A DNA stretch of 64,000 nucleotides from Limnephilus marmoratus (Eukaryota > Arthropoda > Insecta > Trichoptera > Limnephilidae): assembly GCA_917880885.1 (NCBI GenBank), contig OU862907.1, forward strand, positions 69,187,072 through 69,251,071. Reading direction: 5' to 3'. This document shows positions 33,110 to 42,788 of the stretch, in pieces (the stretch's first letter is position 1; each line of letters starts with the position of its first letter). Made by a program: the position numbers and the translations under genes. A model generated the notes under the pieces. It saw nothing but the letters and a program-made list of their open reading frames with translations, was not told the origin of the DNA and searched no databases.

Positions 33110-33300
33110 TTTCAGTATCGCCCTGGTGAAGACCACCGTTCAAAATAGAAACATCGCTTGAAATGGCTTTAGCCGTGTTTGGTGACAATAACTGAATAGC
33201 CGGGTACTTCCCAACTTTTACATTTCAACTTATGACGGCCTCCGTGGTCGAGGCTCTCTACTAGTCATCCGGAAGTCGCGGGTTCAAATTGCAGATAAAT
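33110..33300 (+). repeat. SINE fragments
   Basis: Holds tatcgccctggtgaagacca, a ctgaatagccgggtac tail and a tRNA-like head with A-box cgtggtcgaggct and B-box cgggttcaaat. Related pieces occur at 3305-3390, 33470-33570, 35400-35470, 35755-35830 and 36530-36600. Confidence 0.6.
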
Positions 33301-33469
33301 TTAATTTAATCATTCAAAATAATTCAATAGGCTCCCCAATTAGACCCGAGAATATTTCTCTAGTAATTGGGTAACCACAAAAACTGATAATTGATATGTA
33401 ACATATTATTATTGTAAACATTTACTTTTTGTCTAAAAAAAAAAATATAAGGTGTATTTGCGGAAGATA

Positions 33470-33840
33470 CTTTTAGTATCGCCCTGGTGAAAAACCATTT
33501 AGAATTGAAACATCGCTTGAAATTACTTTATCTGTGTTTAGTGACTAGATCTGAATATCCAGGTACCTTTCCAACCTTTCTCTCTCCCTCTCCATTATTT
33601 CAGCTTCACAGCATACCGCAATTTGGGGATGCCAGTCTTACTGGCTCCGGACTGGAGCAGTTGGGACTCTTCTGCAGTATTTACATATAAAAAAATAATG
33701 ATAAAAACTACTTCCCTTGGCCACTATCGTCAGTCTCACAACATACCCAAATTTGGGGATGCCGTAGTCTCTCCGCCTTCATACGGGAGCAGTTGGGTCT
33801 CTTGGGCAAGAAATTTTTTTAAATCTGACTGATTTTCTAA
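33470..33840 (+). repeat. SINE-related fragments with duplicated block
   Basis: After a second tatcgccctggtgaa copy come two copies of a block with cacaRcataccXcaatttgg, then gggatgcc and a gggagcagttgggtctctt-like end (33610-33680 and 33735-33815). A reversed copy lies at 36170-36260. Confidence 0.6.
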
Positions 33841-34429
33841 CGAATATGATATTATAGTGTCTAGACTTGGGGGTTAATTAATATGATATTTATGGTGTCT
33901 AGACTTGGAGGGTTAATTAACATGATATTATGGTGTCTAGACTTGAGGGGTTAAATTGATTATTATTCCTTTTTAAATTCATAATTCGGATATTTTACTT
34001 TAAATTCGGATAAATTCACCTTTATTAGACGTTCTTTAAGAAGGATTGTAATAGGTACTATTTTTCACACAAAACTTCATCGAGGGCCTCTAGCGGACGT
34101 GATGGTCCTTTTGAGAAATTTGGAATATTTTTGGTTTCAAAAAGTTTGGTTTGTTTTCGAAAGATGTCGCTAAAAAACAAGTATATTAAATGAATTATTT
34201 CACCGTTGTCATTATATATATATAGTGCGTGTGGTGTGTAGATACTGTTTTAATTACATATATTTTTATTTATTGAAATAAAAGTAGAAGAAAACATTAA
34301 AAAAGTGTTCGAAACACGAAAATATTCACACGTATTTAAGGTTCGCGTACTAATATTATATTGTAATAAAATAAAATATCATTATAACAAATTATTATTA
34401 TCAGAATTATTATAATAAAAAAATATATT
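33841..34429. other. AT-rich with short direct repeats, no gene
   Basis: Three near-copies of a gtgtctagacttggggg-type word with ttaattaatatgatatt occur at 33845-33960. Otherwise nothing is recognised. Confidence 0.5.
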
Positions 34430-34650
34430 TTTCAAAAAATTTTTACGAATATCGTTTTAGAAAAAAACCTACATTGAATTTACAAGGATTTTCATCATTT
34501 ATTTGAAAAAAAAAATATGATTTTTTTTTGATAAAAGCTAAGCCCTTGTAACTTTAAAATATTTTTTTTCCCGTTAAAAATATTGTTTTTATCGTATTGC
34601 GAAATAATATTATCGTTATTTCTTATTAATTAATCAATGCCCGGGCTTTA
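34430..34650. repeat. dispersed repeat C, also at the end of the NLR-like locus
   Basis: The run tttgataaaagctaagccc and gcgaaataatattatcgtta here matches tttgataaatgctaagcc and gcgtaataatattatcatta at 37278-37385, in the same orientation. The 37-kb copy forms the truncated end of the ankyrin coding region. Confidence 0.65.
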
Positions 34651-34829
34651 CAAAGAGTTTTCGAAATAAAATGTAGACATTGACTTTCCTCTTGTTTTAT
34701 AGGTCACATATGCAAAATTTTATCAACCTCGGCATAAAACTGTAGTTGTGCATACAAATCAAATCCTCGCCACCCGCTTGCCAGCCCGCTCGTGTACAGG
34801 CTTTCTCCTTAATATATTATATGTTTAAA

Positions 34830-34995
34830 ACTTTACACAAAACCTTCAAATTATATACCTAAACCTTCCTCGTGAATCACTCTATCTTATTGATGGAAAC
34901 CGCATGAAAATGCGTTCAGTAGTTTTTGAGTTTATCGCGAACATACAGACAGACAGACGCGGCGGAGGACTTTATTTTAAAATATACTTGTTATT
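34830..34995 (-). repeat. Helitron-like fragment
   Basis: Contains accgcatgaaaatgcgttca, then agtagtttttgagtttatcg and cagacagacag, the reverse of the 5' part of the Helitron family at 52.5 kb. Confidence 0.6.
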
Positions 34996-35399
34996 GTTAT
35001 GATGCTACTGTACAACTTACCGATGTTACATGTAAAAGCCTTCAAGGCGGAAATAAATAAATTACATTTCAAGAAACTTTATAAAATAAGTCCACAATTT
35101 TTTTTTCTTTTATAATCTTAAAACCTCCAAAAAACCGTCAAAAAAGGTTTTTACCATCTACTTTAAAAAAACGTTTAAAAACTTGGAAAAGAAATTGGAT
35201 GGTCTGGGATTTGAACGGCAGTCGACACTTCTACTAACAGATAACTAAAATAAAAAAAGGACCATAAAAACATTTGATGTTTCCATTGAGACGTGCATTG
35301 TATACATGTCTACACGTGGCAGCTTCAACTGCAACTTCACCAATAATAATAATACTAGAACGTATAATAATAATAATACTAAAGCGTATCGATATTCCA

Positions 35400-35900
35400 G
35401 ACCTCGGTGGTTGAACGGTTACGATCCTTGACTACGAATCCGGAGATCGCGAGTTCGAATTACGGCGTGCGCAAGTACCCACAAAGGGATATTAGGTCAT
35501 TTAAGAAGAGATTTTGATTAGGTATTAATAATATTCAATTTCGCATTAACACTCTTTCGGATATCTAAAATTTCTAGTTTATCCAACTGAATGCCATTGA
35601 CGGTATAAGTTAATTTATGCCATTGACATTACAATGCATTAATTCTATTCCACTATTGAAGTCAAAGGTGTGACTGTTTTCCACCAAATGGTTGGCAAAC
35701 TCCGAGAAACTGTTTTTGTTTAAAGATTTCATAAGTTATTAAAAATTTATTTTTAAAAAATCGGAACGTTGCGCGAAATGGCTTTAGCCCTATTGGGTGA
35801 CCGGATCTGAATAGCCAGGTACTTACCCACCTTCCTCTTCCCCATCTCCTTCCTTTTATTTTTTGACAAACGCAGTCTTTGACCCACAAACGCATGCATA
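35400..35900 (+). repeat. SINE head and tail fragments
   Basis: A tRNA-like head (ggtggttgaacgg ... gcgagttcgaatt) at 35403-35465 and a tail ggtgaccggatctgaatagc at 35795-35820, separated by AT-rich sequence with a short inserted segment. Confidence 0.55.
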
Positions 35901-36169
35901 ATATCTACCTACCTATCCATATGGCCGTTTCGTGATGACGCCGCGCTGGCTCGCCATGCACAAAACATGACACATGGCAGTCGCATGTTTTGTATTGTGC
36001 TTGGTATTGCAAATGACCCTACTGAAAGACATTGAAAGACCACATTTCAGAATTCAGATTGTAATATGTACGGACATAGAGGTATAATAATATGTCGATG
36101 TATGTAGACTTCAAAAAACGGTATAAATACCTACTGAGAGATTTAAATTTTTATTATGTGTTGAATACC

Positions 36170-36620
36170 TTACAAGAGTCCCAGCTGCTCCCAATTGGAG
36201 CCAGTGAGACTACGGCATACCGGGCATACCCCAATGCGGGGTATGTTGTGAGGCTGAAGGTAGTGGAGAGGGGAAGGAGACGAATCCGGAGGTCGCGAGT
36301 TAAAATGCCGGCGTGCGCAAGTACCTATCAACATTTTATGCGATTAATTTGTGTTATCCCACAATTACATTATTTTTAAATAATTTCGTTTAGATTTTAG
36401 TGCTATCTTCTTTTTCAATGATATATTACATTGTTGGGAACAACCTTCAAAAGTTATAAAAAGAATGTTGTTCTTGTAAAAAATTGAAAATAACTATTTT
36501 TCAAAGAAATGTATTTAAAAAAAGAATCGTAAAGTTGCGTTGCCTGAAATAGCTTCAGCCGTGTTGGGTGACCGGATCTGAATAGCCAAGTACTTACCCA
36601 CCGGGCATCACTGAGTTCTT
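36170..36620. repeat. SINE-related fragments
   Basis: Reverse copy of the 33.6-kb block (36170-36260), a SINE head scrap (gaggtcgcgagttaaaatg) and another tail ggtgaccggatctgaatagc at 36565. Confidence 0.55.
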
Positions 36621-37297
36621 CTACCACTCACTTCCGTGTTATTTTATTGTATTTACATAGGTATTATTTTAATCATATAATAATCATTTAAAATTTGACC
36701 CGACTGCACTCTACTAGCTTGACGTCGATATAAAACAGTAGGCAGGTTATTATATTAAAACGTATAGGTACCTACATGTATAGGTAGATAGATGATATAT
36801 CATCGTTTCCAAAAATAAATATAATAATATCTTTCTCACCGTGATTGATTACTGCCATCTTTTGAAATATTTAGAAAAAAGGTTTTAGTTCAAAATTGTA
36901 CCGTATAGAGAAAGATAAATGGGCGCCACACGACAGAGGCCTTTTGCTAGTAATTAAAAATCCAGTATTTCATTCTTAATTTGAAGATTAAAATTATAAA
37001 ATTGTCTTTAAAAAACGGAGAAATATAATACCAACAATTCCTCGTAACGTTTTGGTAAATAAACGAATCCAAAGTTTTGTATTCAGCGTTTAAAAAAACA
37101 CGAAAATTGGTGTTAATGAAAAAATTTAACTAAAAACTTATTTATCTATTTATTTTAAATTTCTTTTCGTGGTTTTAAAGAAAACCCCTAAAGGTATACT
37201 TTGAGGATATTCAGCAGTTAAAAATATTTTGTAAAATTTACGAAAAACCGGTCCGAATAAGGTCGTATTTCTGATTTGGTTTTGATAAATGCTAAGC
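36621..37297. other. AT-rich, no gene
   Basis: No convincing open frame. The right part grades into dispersed repeat C. Confidence 0.5.
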
Positions 37298-37861
37298 CTA
37301 TGTAAATTTAAAAAAAATATAAAAAATATTTTTCATACTAAAAACTTTATGTTTATCGATTTGCGTAATAATATTATCATTATTTAAAATTAATAAATGA
37401 TTACACTTGGCCTTAATGGCTGCTCCTTTATTTATGAAAGTCTCCACTATAGACCATTCACCCCCCCATATAGCCACACTAAGAGCTTCACCTCTATCCG
37501 CATTAACATCCACTCCCCTCTCCAGCAGCAGCCGCATCACATCCCACTTCTTATACCATGATGCCTCAGTTAGTGCGGTCCATCCCCCCCTGTCTACCCT
37601 GTCAGGGTCCACCCCCTGCTGCAGGAAGTATTCTACTACCGGGAGATCTCCCCATACCGCGTGATGTAGTACAGTCTGGCCAGCCATATCTGTAGTATGG
37701 ATGTCATCCCCTATTTCAACAAGATACTTTACAGTTAGTAACTCTCCCCTCTTGGCCGCATACATCAGAACAGACCAGCCTCCCCAACCGCGTGCATTAA
37801 TATCAGCACTGCGCTCCAGTCTACCCAATAAGCAGTTGTATATAAAGGAGTCTTCTCCCAC
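37298..37861 (-). pseudogene. ankyrin repeats, truncated 3' end
   Basis: Four ankyrin repeats are visible at about residues 26-57, 59-90, 91-121 and 123-149 (for example AGQTVLHHAVWGDLPVVEYF and GGWTALTEASWYKKWDVMRL). Ankyrin repeats form the ligand or partner surface, here in the place of an NLR sensor. After residue about 151 the peptide becomes an AT-encoded tail (NHLLILNNDN...), which corresponds to dispersed repeat C also found at 34430-34650. The original C-terminus, probably with more repeats, has therefore been lost. The first codons up to about residue 18 are out of frame with the preceding piece. The reported ATG is not a real start. Confidence 0.82.
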
Positions 37862-37995
37862 TCATCCCTCTGTGCCATTAATACTGTGAAGGGAACAGCA
37901 GTTTGCTCTACGAGTAATCTAACTATATCGAGGTGGCGCGCATCTATAGCAATGTGAAGGACTGTGCGCATATTATACTGATCTTCATGTTTCAT
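37765..37995 (-). pseudogene. ankyrin repeat piece between two frame changes
   Basis: This short frame starts in a TTAATGAA context that overlaps the stop of the NACHT frame and reads MRTVLHIAIDARHLDIVRLL, a clear ankyrin repeat, followed by EWEKTPLYTTAYW, the first half of the next repeat. The second half of that repeat (RLERSADINA) lies in the neighbouring frame at 37861-37298, so the frame change occurs between about 37860 and 37800. The repeat periodicity across the break supports one or two missing or extra bases, not an intron. Confidence 0.75.
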
Positions 37996-40217
37996 TAATA
38001 AAAAGCAATACCGCTCAACATTATTTTTAACTTTTCAAATAATATATTTTGAATATGTTTAACATTATTATTTTGAATAGCCTCTATAAATGGTTTAATT
38101 ACTAATTCAACTTGTTTTACTCTATCAAATATTCTCCCGGTACAACTTATATAATTACTAATAACCCGGTAAAATAAATTAATAATACTCGTAATAATGG
38201 TTTCTTCTTCTTCTACTACAAATTGAGTGGAATTTCGATTAATTAATCTTTGAACAAAAAAAATTTCCGCGATTTCAAAATTTGAAACTTTCCGGTGAAA
38301 TAAAATTGCAAAAAAAATATTTGCCTTATTTTCATCAGAACATACTTCGATACGTTGAAAAATATTTGTAGTCATTTTGTCCCATACTAATTCATTTTTA
38401 TTGACATTATGTAGTTTAGGTTTATTTAAGTAATTTATTGCTGTATTATTATTTAGATCACATTGATGTATTAAAGAGACAAAGGCTTCTTCTGCTCTAA
38501 ATCCCCCGAGGAGCAGTGTGGCGATATGTACATTATTTTGTAAGACGGCAATATAAAGGACAGTTTGGTGCTCACTATTTCTGAATATGAAACTGTCTTC
38601 ATTCCACAGTCGACTAATACATTCAGCATTTAATTCTAGAGCTGTCTCCGACATTGCTGTTTCATTTATTAGCTCATTCAAAAACATCCGGATGATCTTA
38701 CTGTCCGGATGAAGCAGGATTTGAGGGACAATGATTTTCTTAAACAGATCATACCTGTTAAAGCTTTCAGGTTGATTGAGCCAGTGGACCACCATTTCAG
38801 CACAGCAATATTCTGCGAATGTGCGGTGGATAAATTGAAAATCGCCGTCTTCCTTTGTTTGAACCAAACCAATTCTATTTAATTTATTTAGCCACCTATC
38901 TTCAATGGCGTCAAAGATCTTATTGTAGAAATGAGGAAAGAATGTTTTGAATCCAAGTTCACAATGCATTGTGGTTATCTTGATAGTAAAAAGATAAATT
39001 ATTACTTCATCAACCGCTCCTCCTAGAGTTGTTTTATCGTTAAGATAAATATCATATTTTAACGCGATAAACTTCTTGTACAGATTTGACGTACTTTCGA
39101 CATTGATTCGTTTTAATAAATTTTCAGAAGAATGGAGAAACAACAGATCACTTTTCGGCCTGAAGTCTTCGGCCAACATTCGTTGCAGGGGAACCCCCAT
39201 GATGCACTTCGTGTCTGACCCCAGTACTTCCTTTGCCTTTCTTAGCACCACTCCGGCATATTCCTTGAGTTTTCTCTCTTCCTCTCCGTAAACTCCTAAC
39301 TCGAGGGAGAGGCAGGATCGCCAAATCACAACTAAGAACTTCAGTTGCTCTTCTTTGGTAAATGGTACAAATGACGTACATAAATTACGTAATTCCTCTT
39401 CTAACGATGTTTTCATATAATTGTGAGCGGTCAAGAATATTTGGACTGTTGGTATATTTTTAAGGAATGTAAGGAGCTTGATTATATTCTGTTTGGCACT
39501 CGCCTTGTCTTTATCTTTAACATAATCATCCAACTCGTCAAACCCATCCAACATTAATACGACTCGCTTGGAATGTATCTTACTCTCTAGCAAATACTCT
39601 AACAACCCGTCAGCCTGAGAGCCACACTCACTTGACAGAAAATTTTCTACTCTTTTATGAGTGAGCGTACCCGTTAACTTATTTCCTATATGCCCTTGGA
39701 AATATTTTAATTCAATATAAATGACCCATGGTGAATCCATGAGTCTTGACAAGCTCGACAGGGTAGTTGTCTTCCCCATTCCGGGCTCGTCTGTTATTAT
39801 AGTCAGGTTTCTTTCTGTTTTATTTAAATCTATTTCATTTATTGGCTCGCAGGAGTCTGTGGACATAAAAGGGAGCAGGCTCTCCACAGAGCCGTGGGAA
39901 TATCGCCACTCTAGTTTATAACTTTCCGCGCTTTGAAAAATTTGTACAAAATGGATACGTTTATTACTGTACTTTTTAATAATTTTCACCTCCTCTTCTG
40001 TGGACGCAATAAGTATATTATCCGGGAACGCTTGTTTTTTTCTGCAATTCTCTATCAATTTTACGAATAACTTCTTGTTTGACTCACTGTTAATAACAGA
40101 CAGATCATCAGCATGTTCAGTTTCTGCAAACTTCTTCACGACAATATATGCTCTGTGAAGAAATTTCCTGTCTAAATAAAAATGTCTATTAAATACTTCT
40201 TTGCAGTACATGTACAT
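37995..40217 (-). CDS. NACHT NTPase with winged helix (NLR-like)
   Basis: The 740-residue frame contains a NACHT switch: Walker A DEPGMGKTT at residues 143-151 (first Gly replaced by Asp, Lys149 and Thr150 kept), Walker B LMLDGFDELD at 221-230 with the NACHT-type DGxDEL signature, and a sensor-1-like IFLTAHN strand in which the usual Arg is His. The segment FQFIHRTFAEYCCAE fits the winged-helix end of NACHT modules. NACHT ATPases bind ATP and oligomerise after ligand sensing. The last third is helical with one degenerate ankyrin-like unit (HQTVLYIAVLQNNVHIATLL). It overlaps the upstream frame by 29 bp, so its first Met is probably not a real start. The frame is 740 codons without a stop, which argues that decay, if any, is recent. 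Confidence 0.87.
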   Translation of the reverse strand: MYMYCKEVFNRHFYLDRKFLHRAYIVVKKFAETEHADDLSVINSESNKKLFVKLIENCRKKQAFPDNILIASTEEEVKIIKKYSNKRIHFVQIFQSAESYKLEWRYSHGSVESLLPFMSTDSCEPINEIDLNKTERNLTIITDEPGMGKTTTLSSLSRLMDSPWVIYIELKYFQGHIGNKLTGTLTHKRVENFLSSECGSQADGLLEYLLESKIHSKRVVLMLDGFDELDDYVKDKDKASAKQNIIKLLTFLKNIPTVQIFLTAHNYMKTSLEEELRNLCTSFVPFTKEEQLKFLVVIWRSCLSLELGVYGEEERKLKEYAGVVLRKAKEVLGSDTKCIMGVPLQRMLAEDFRPKSDLLFLHSSENLLKRINVESTSNLYKKFIALKYDIYLNDKTTLGGAVDEVIIYLFTIKITTMHCELGFKTFFPHFYNKIFDAIEDRWLNKLNRIGLVQTKEDGDFQFIHRTFAEYCCAEMVVHWLNQPESFNRYDLFKKIIVPQILLHPDSKIIRMFLNELINETAMSETALELNAECISRLWNEDSFIFRNSEHQTVLYIAVLQNNVHIATLLLGGFRAEEAFVSLIHQCDLNNNTAINYLNKPKLHNVNKNELVWDKMTTNIFQRIEVCSDENKANIFFAILFHRKVSNFEIAEIFFVQRLINRNSTQFVVEEEETIITSIINLFYRVISNYISCTGRIFDRVKQVELVIKPFIEAIQNNNVKHIQNILFEKLKIMLSGIAFY

Positions 40218-41520
40218 CTCGGCCTAACACTTCAAACAAGTAAATGCATTTATCCGGATTCTTCTTGCAGGTCTCTCTAAAGGAGAGTTGTGCATCTCCC
40301 TCGGTGAGGATGATGTCCATCCCCTTGAGCTGGTGCCAGTCGGCCCCAGTCTCCAGATCCTCGCGGTTCAATCCGCTCACCACCACCAGGATATTAGTGT
40401 CGGGTGAATTTACACAACTCGCAAAGAATTCCATACTAGTTTTAATATTTAATTTAAAGAATGGCATCTGTATATCACTGAGGACGGGACGCGTGTCCTC
40501 TATGTTGATTGCATAGTTTTCAATTGTTGCGAAATTTTTCAAGTATTCTGAACTTAGGATCTGATTGATATTACAAACTGAACGGTCCTCTCCTAGGAAC
40601 CTTTCAAAACTATATTCCTTTTCCCCGATAGTTATAACATTACCTCGATTAAACATTTCAGTCTGTGAGTCAGGAGTTAGGTCTGAGAAATTAATGATTC
40701 TGGCAGACTTTACAATTTTACAAAATTTAGTGGAGTCGGGTGCATCATTTGATTGCGAAATAATCAAAACAATTTTCATCGAGTTAGAACCCATGTAATT
40801 GAACAATTCTGTAAACAAAACTTCTTCTTTGGAAGTAATGGAAAATGAAGTGCAGTCTACCACCATCAAGAAATCTTTCTCAACGGGCAAACCATAAATC
40901 TGAGAAAGCTTTTTCAGCTGCCGCCATTCTACGAATGTGTAGAGATTTTTACTGAAATATTTGGTGAAGCCGTCAGAGGAGTTGACACTTTGTTCCATCT
41001 GATGCAGGATGTTCCAAAGTTGGCTCATCTGAAATCCACCGTCTCCACTGTTTGTGACTAGATAGAGAACTCGCTCGCTGGAAACCAGGAAATGCCGGAA
41101 ACCCACGGAATCCGCAAAGTCCAGCCAACACGTAGATAACGAATCGAGGTAGCTCTGTCCCTCCACGTAGTAGAAGAGGTCTGCAGCTCGGTTAAAGACT
41201 TTAATCTGTTCCTTCACTGCCTGCGTGAACTGCGGCTTCAGCAACCGCATCAGCTGCTTCAAGCGCTTGCAGAGTTCCACCAATGATTCTCCCGACTCAC
41301 ATGTTATTGTTCGCTTATCATAATCCAAATCAAATTTTGAAAGCAGTTTGTTACTCCCCACTTTAAGATTATGCTTTCCGATGAATTCATTTAGAGTTTT
41401 CCTTTCGCTTTTCTGTTCCTGTACTATATGCATTCTGAAAAGCATTTGCAATTCGACTTCTGAAAAATCTCTAAAAGAACCTACATTGTCTACGTTCTTT
41501 GAGGGTTCACGTTCCACCAC
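40189..41520 (-). CDS. middle segment of NLR-like protein, unknown domain
   Basis: The 443-codon frame follows directly, in frame, after the TAG that ends the lipase segment; no ATG precedes it, the first codon being GTG. It therefore belongs to the same protein. No named domain is recognised. A hydrophobic strand FLMVVDCTSF at residues 217-226 and a second, KIVLIISQSN, at 249-258 look like the Walker-B and sensor strands of an inactive NTPase-like fold, and NFSDLTPDSQ follows. A similar strand LVVVSGLN occurs later. It ends 29 bp inside the NACHT frame through a frame change near 40200. Confidence 0.7.
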   Translation of the reverse strand: MVEREPSKNVDNVGSFRDFSEVELQMLFRMHIVQEQKSERKTLNEFIGKHNLKVGSNKLLSKFDLDYDKRTITCESGESLVELCKRLKQLMRLLKPQFTQAVKEQIKVFNRAADLFYYVEGQSYLDSLSTCWLDFADSVGFRHFLVSSERVLYLVTNSGDGGFQMSQLWNILHQMEQSVNSSDGFTKYFSKNLYTFVEWRQLKKLSQIYGLPVEKDFLMVVDCTSFSITSKEEVLFTELFNYMGSNSMKIVLIISQSNDAPDSTKFCKIVKSARIINFSDLTPDSQTEMFNRGNVITIGEKEYSFERFLGEDRSVCNINQILSSEYLKNFATIENYAINIEDTRPVLSDIQMPFFKLNIKTSMEFFASCVNSPDTNILVVVSGLNREDLETGADWHQLKGMDIILTEGDAQLSFRETCKKNPDKCIYLFEVLGRDVHVLQRSI

Positions 41521-42567
41521 CTAATTCCGTTTGAATATTTCTTGAAAGATGATATTATCAGGTTTTGGTTGTGCATGATAATTATTATCCCACCGCAAGA
41601 TTTCAAATAATTTGTAAAATTCTATTGTGTTTCTGGCCCGATCCAACACTTCACCAAAAATACAATTATCATTTTTAAAGGCTTCGACAAAATTATTCAT
41701 TGCATGAGTCTTAAAAGTATATGTGATCTCCTTATCAAACCACGTGAAGGTGAATACATCGTTACGAACGTGATATTTCCCACCTATGTGCACGCCGCAG
41801 GTGTTGATATGGTTGGGGGCCGACAGGTAGAGAGTAATGTCCAGCCCGTCTAGGCGTGGCGTATTCCTCTCATACCTGTTGTAATAGTTATTCAGTACCC
41901 GGTTCAACATGTGCCGAGCACCCGGACTATCAAAACCAACGGTCTGAGCGTGTGTGCCAACCTCAGAGGTCTTTTCTAATTTACTTTGACTTGCTAAGCG
42001 GTTAATGACTAAATACTTTACTGAAAATGCAGTTATCTGAGCAAGCCACGCCCCTAAAGAGTGACCTGTGATTGTGAGTGTGTAGTGCCTATTGTGTCGA
42101 GTGTTTGCTGCATGAATTACTTGGCGTATGTAATCTGCAAATGTAACAGCAGAATCCATACATGATGTGTATCTAGTTCCGTAGATTCCTGCCATGTCTG
42201 TAAATACTGCTCCAGAACATGTAGGGAGAGTACCGCGATGCGCCACTACCACCTGCTGCTGCCCGCTGTGATAGAAGGCTGCACCGAAGTACCCATTCCA
42301 CAAGCTTGTATTGTTGTAGGTGATCAGACATCTCCAGCCAGCTTTGAATAGCTCACCTGACAGCATCATTTCTCCATAGTTTGTAGCACTTTCTCCGGAA
42401 TTCTTCTCAGTGTAGATCAGGTTGACAAACATCAGCAAGGTCCTGTCGTTTCGGCGCGGCTCCGCATGCAGCAAGTCCTCCGGACACTGCTCCGAGGATT
42501 CAAGAAGGGAAGTTACCAGTTGTTGTAATTGGCCCCCTCCCAACAACAAACTTCTGTCAACTTCCAT
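41521..42567 (-). CDS. class 3 lipase-like alpha/beta hydrolase domain
   Basis: The 348-residue N-terminal segment has the features of a lipase-3 fold: oxyanion strand VVVAHRGT (106-113), nucleophile elbow TITGHSLGAWLAQ with Ser170 in GxSxG, and a following strand TVGFDSPGARHM in which Asp213 is a candidate acid. His260 or His266 could complete the triad. Such domains hydrolyse glycerolipids or phospholipids. There is no signal peptide (MEVDRSLLLGG start), so the protein would act inside the cell. The ATG at 42567 has an open region upstream, and a ttgttccag acceptor-like site lies 14 bp before it, so a 5' non-coding exon is possible. The frame ends at a lone TAG (41523-41521) immediately followed by 443 further open codons. 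Confidence 0.83.
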   Translation of the reverse strand: MEVDRSLLLGGGQLQQLVTSLLESSEQCPEDLLHAEPRRNDRTLLMFVNLIYTEKNSGESATNYGEMMLSGELFKAGWRCLITYNNTSLWNGYFGAAFYHSGQQQVVVAHRGTLPTCSGAVFTDMAGIYGTRYTSCMDSAVTFADYIRQVIHAANTRHNRHYTLTITGHSLGAWLAQITAFSVKYLVINRLASQSKLEKTSEVGTHAQTVGFDSPGARHMLNRVLNNYYNRYERNTPRLDGLDITLYLSAPNHINTCGVHIGGKYHVRNDVFTFTWFDKEITYTFKTHAMNNFVEAFKNDNCIFGEVLDRARNTIEFYKLFEILRWDNNYHAQPKPDNIIFQEIFKRN

Positions 42568-42678
42568 GATGCGTCCTGTTCCTGGAACAAAGTGTATTAA
42601 TATTATTAAGTGTATTAGATACTTTTATTTAAAGTTAACATTTAATAATCGTCATAAAAAGGAAGTGTTATCTATGTA

Positions 42679-42788
42679 CTAGCTGAACCCGGCATGCGTT
42701 GCAAAGTCACTTAAATAAAGATATTGTTTCTCCCTGCATGTCCGTTCCAATTCGTCCCGCCTTCCCCCTCCACCTTCCTCCCCTTCAG
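42679..42788 (-). mobile_element. Helitron 3' end, minus strand
   Basis: On the minus strand the sequence ends aacgcatgccgggttcag then CTAG (terminus at 42679) followed by T. It is the same family as the Helitrons ending at 13016 and 46680. It lies about 110 bp upstream of the NLR-like start codon. Its 5' part is replaced by another transposon end at about 42789. Confidence 0.7.

Larger units (their letters stand above)
37298..42567 (-). other. NLR-like locus: lipase - unknown - NACHT - ankyrin
   Basis: Five minus-strand frames follow one another with no gap over 5.27 kb: 42567-41521 (class-3-lipase-like), 41520-40189 (unknown), 40217-37995 (NACHT plus winged helix and first ankyrin-like unit), 37995-37765 and 37861-37298 (ankyrin repeats). 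The first two are the same frame, separated by a single TAG. The later junctions are frame changes with short overlaps. Domain order and continuity say this was one protein of roughly 1,700-1,750 residues. A lipase or esterase effector followed by a NACHT switch and repeat sensor is the layout of some fungal and animal NLR-like receptors. It could be a recently broken gene or a functional gene damaged by assembly indels. Intron-spliced readings are less likely because coding continues through each junction. Confidence 0.8.

Noticed and set aside
39076..40798. Plus-strand frames opposite the NLR-like locus
   Set aside because: They are antisense shadows of long minus-strand coding frames with clear domains.
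37298..42567. Bacterial operon of separate lipase, NACHT and ankyrin genes
   Set aside because: No ribosome binding sites precede the frames, the lipase and middle segments share one frame, ankyrin repeats are split by shifts, and the surroundings are animal transposons.
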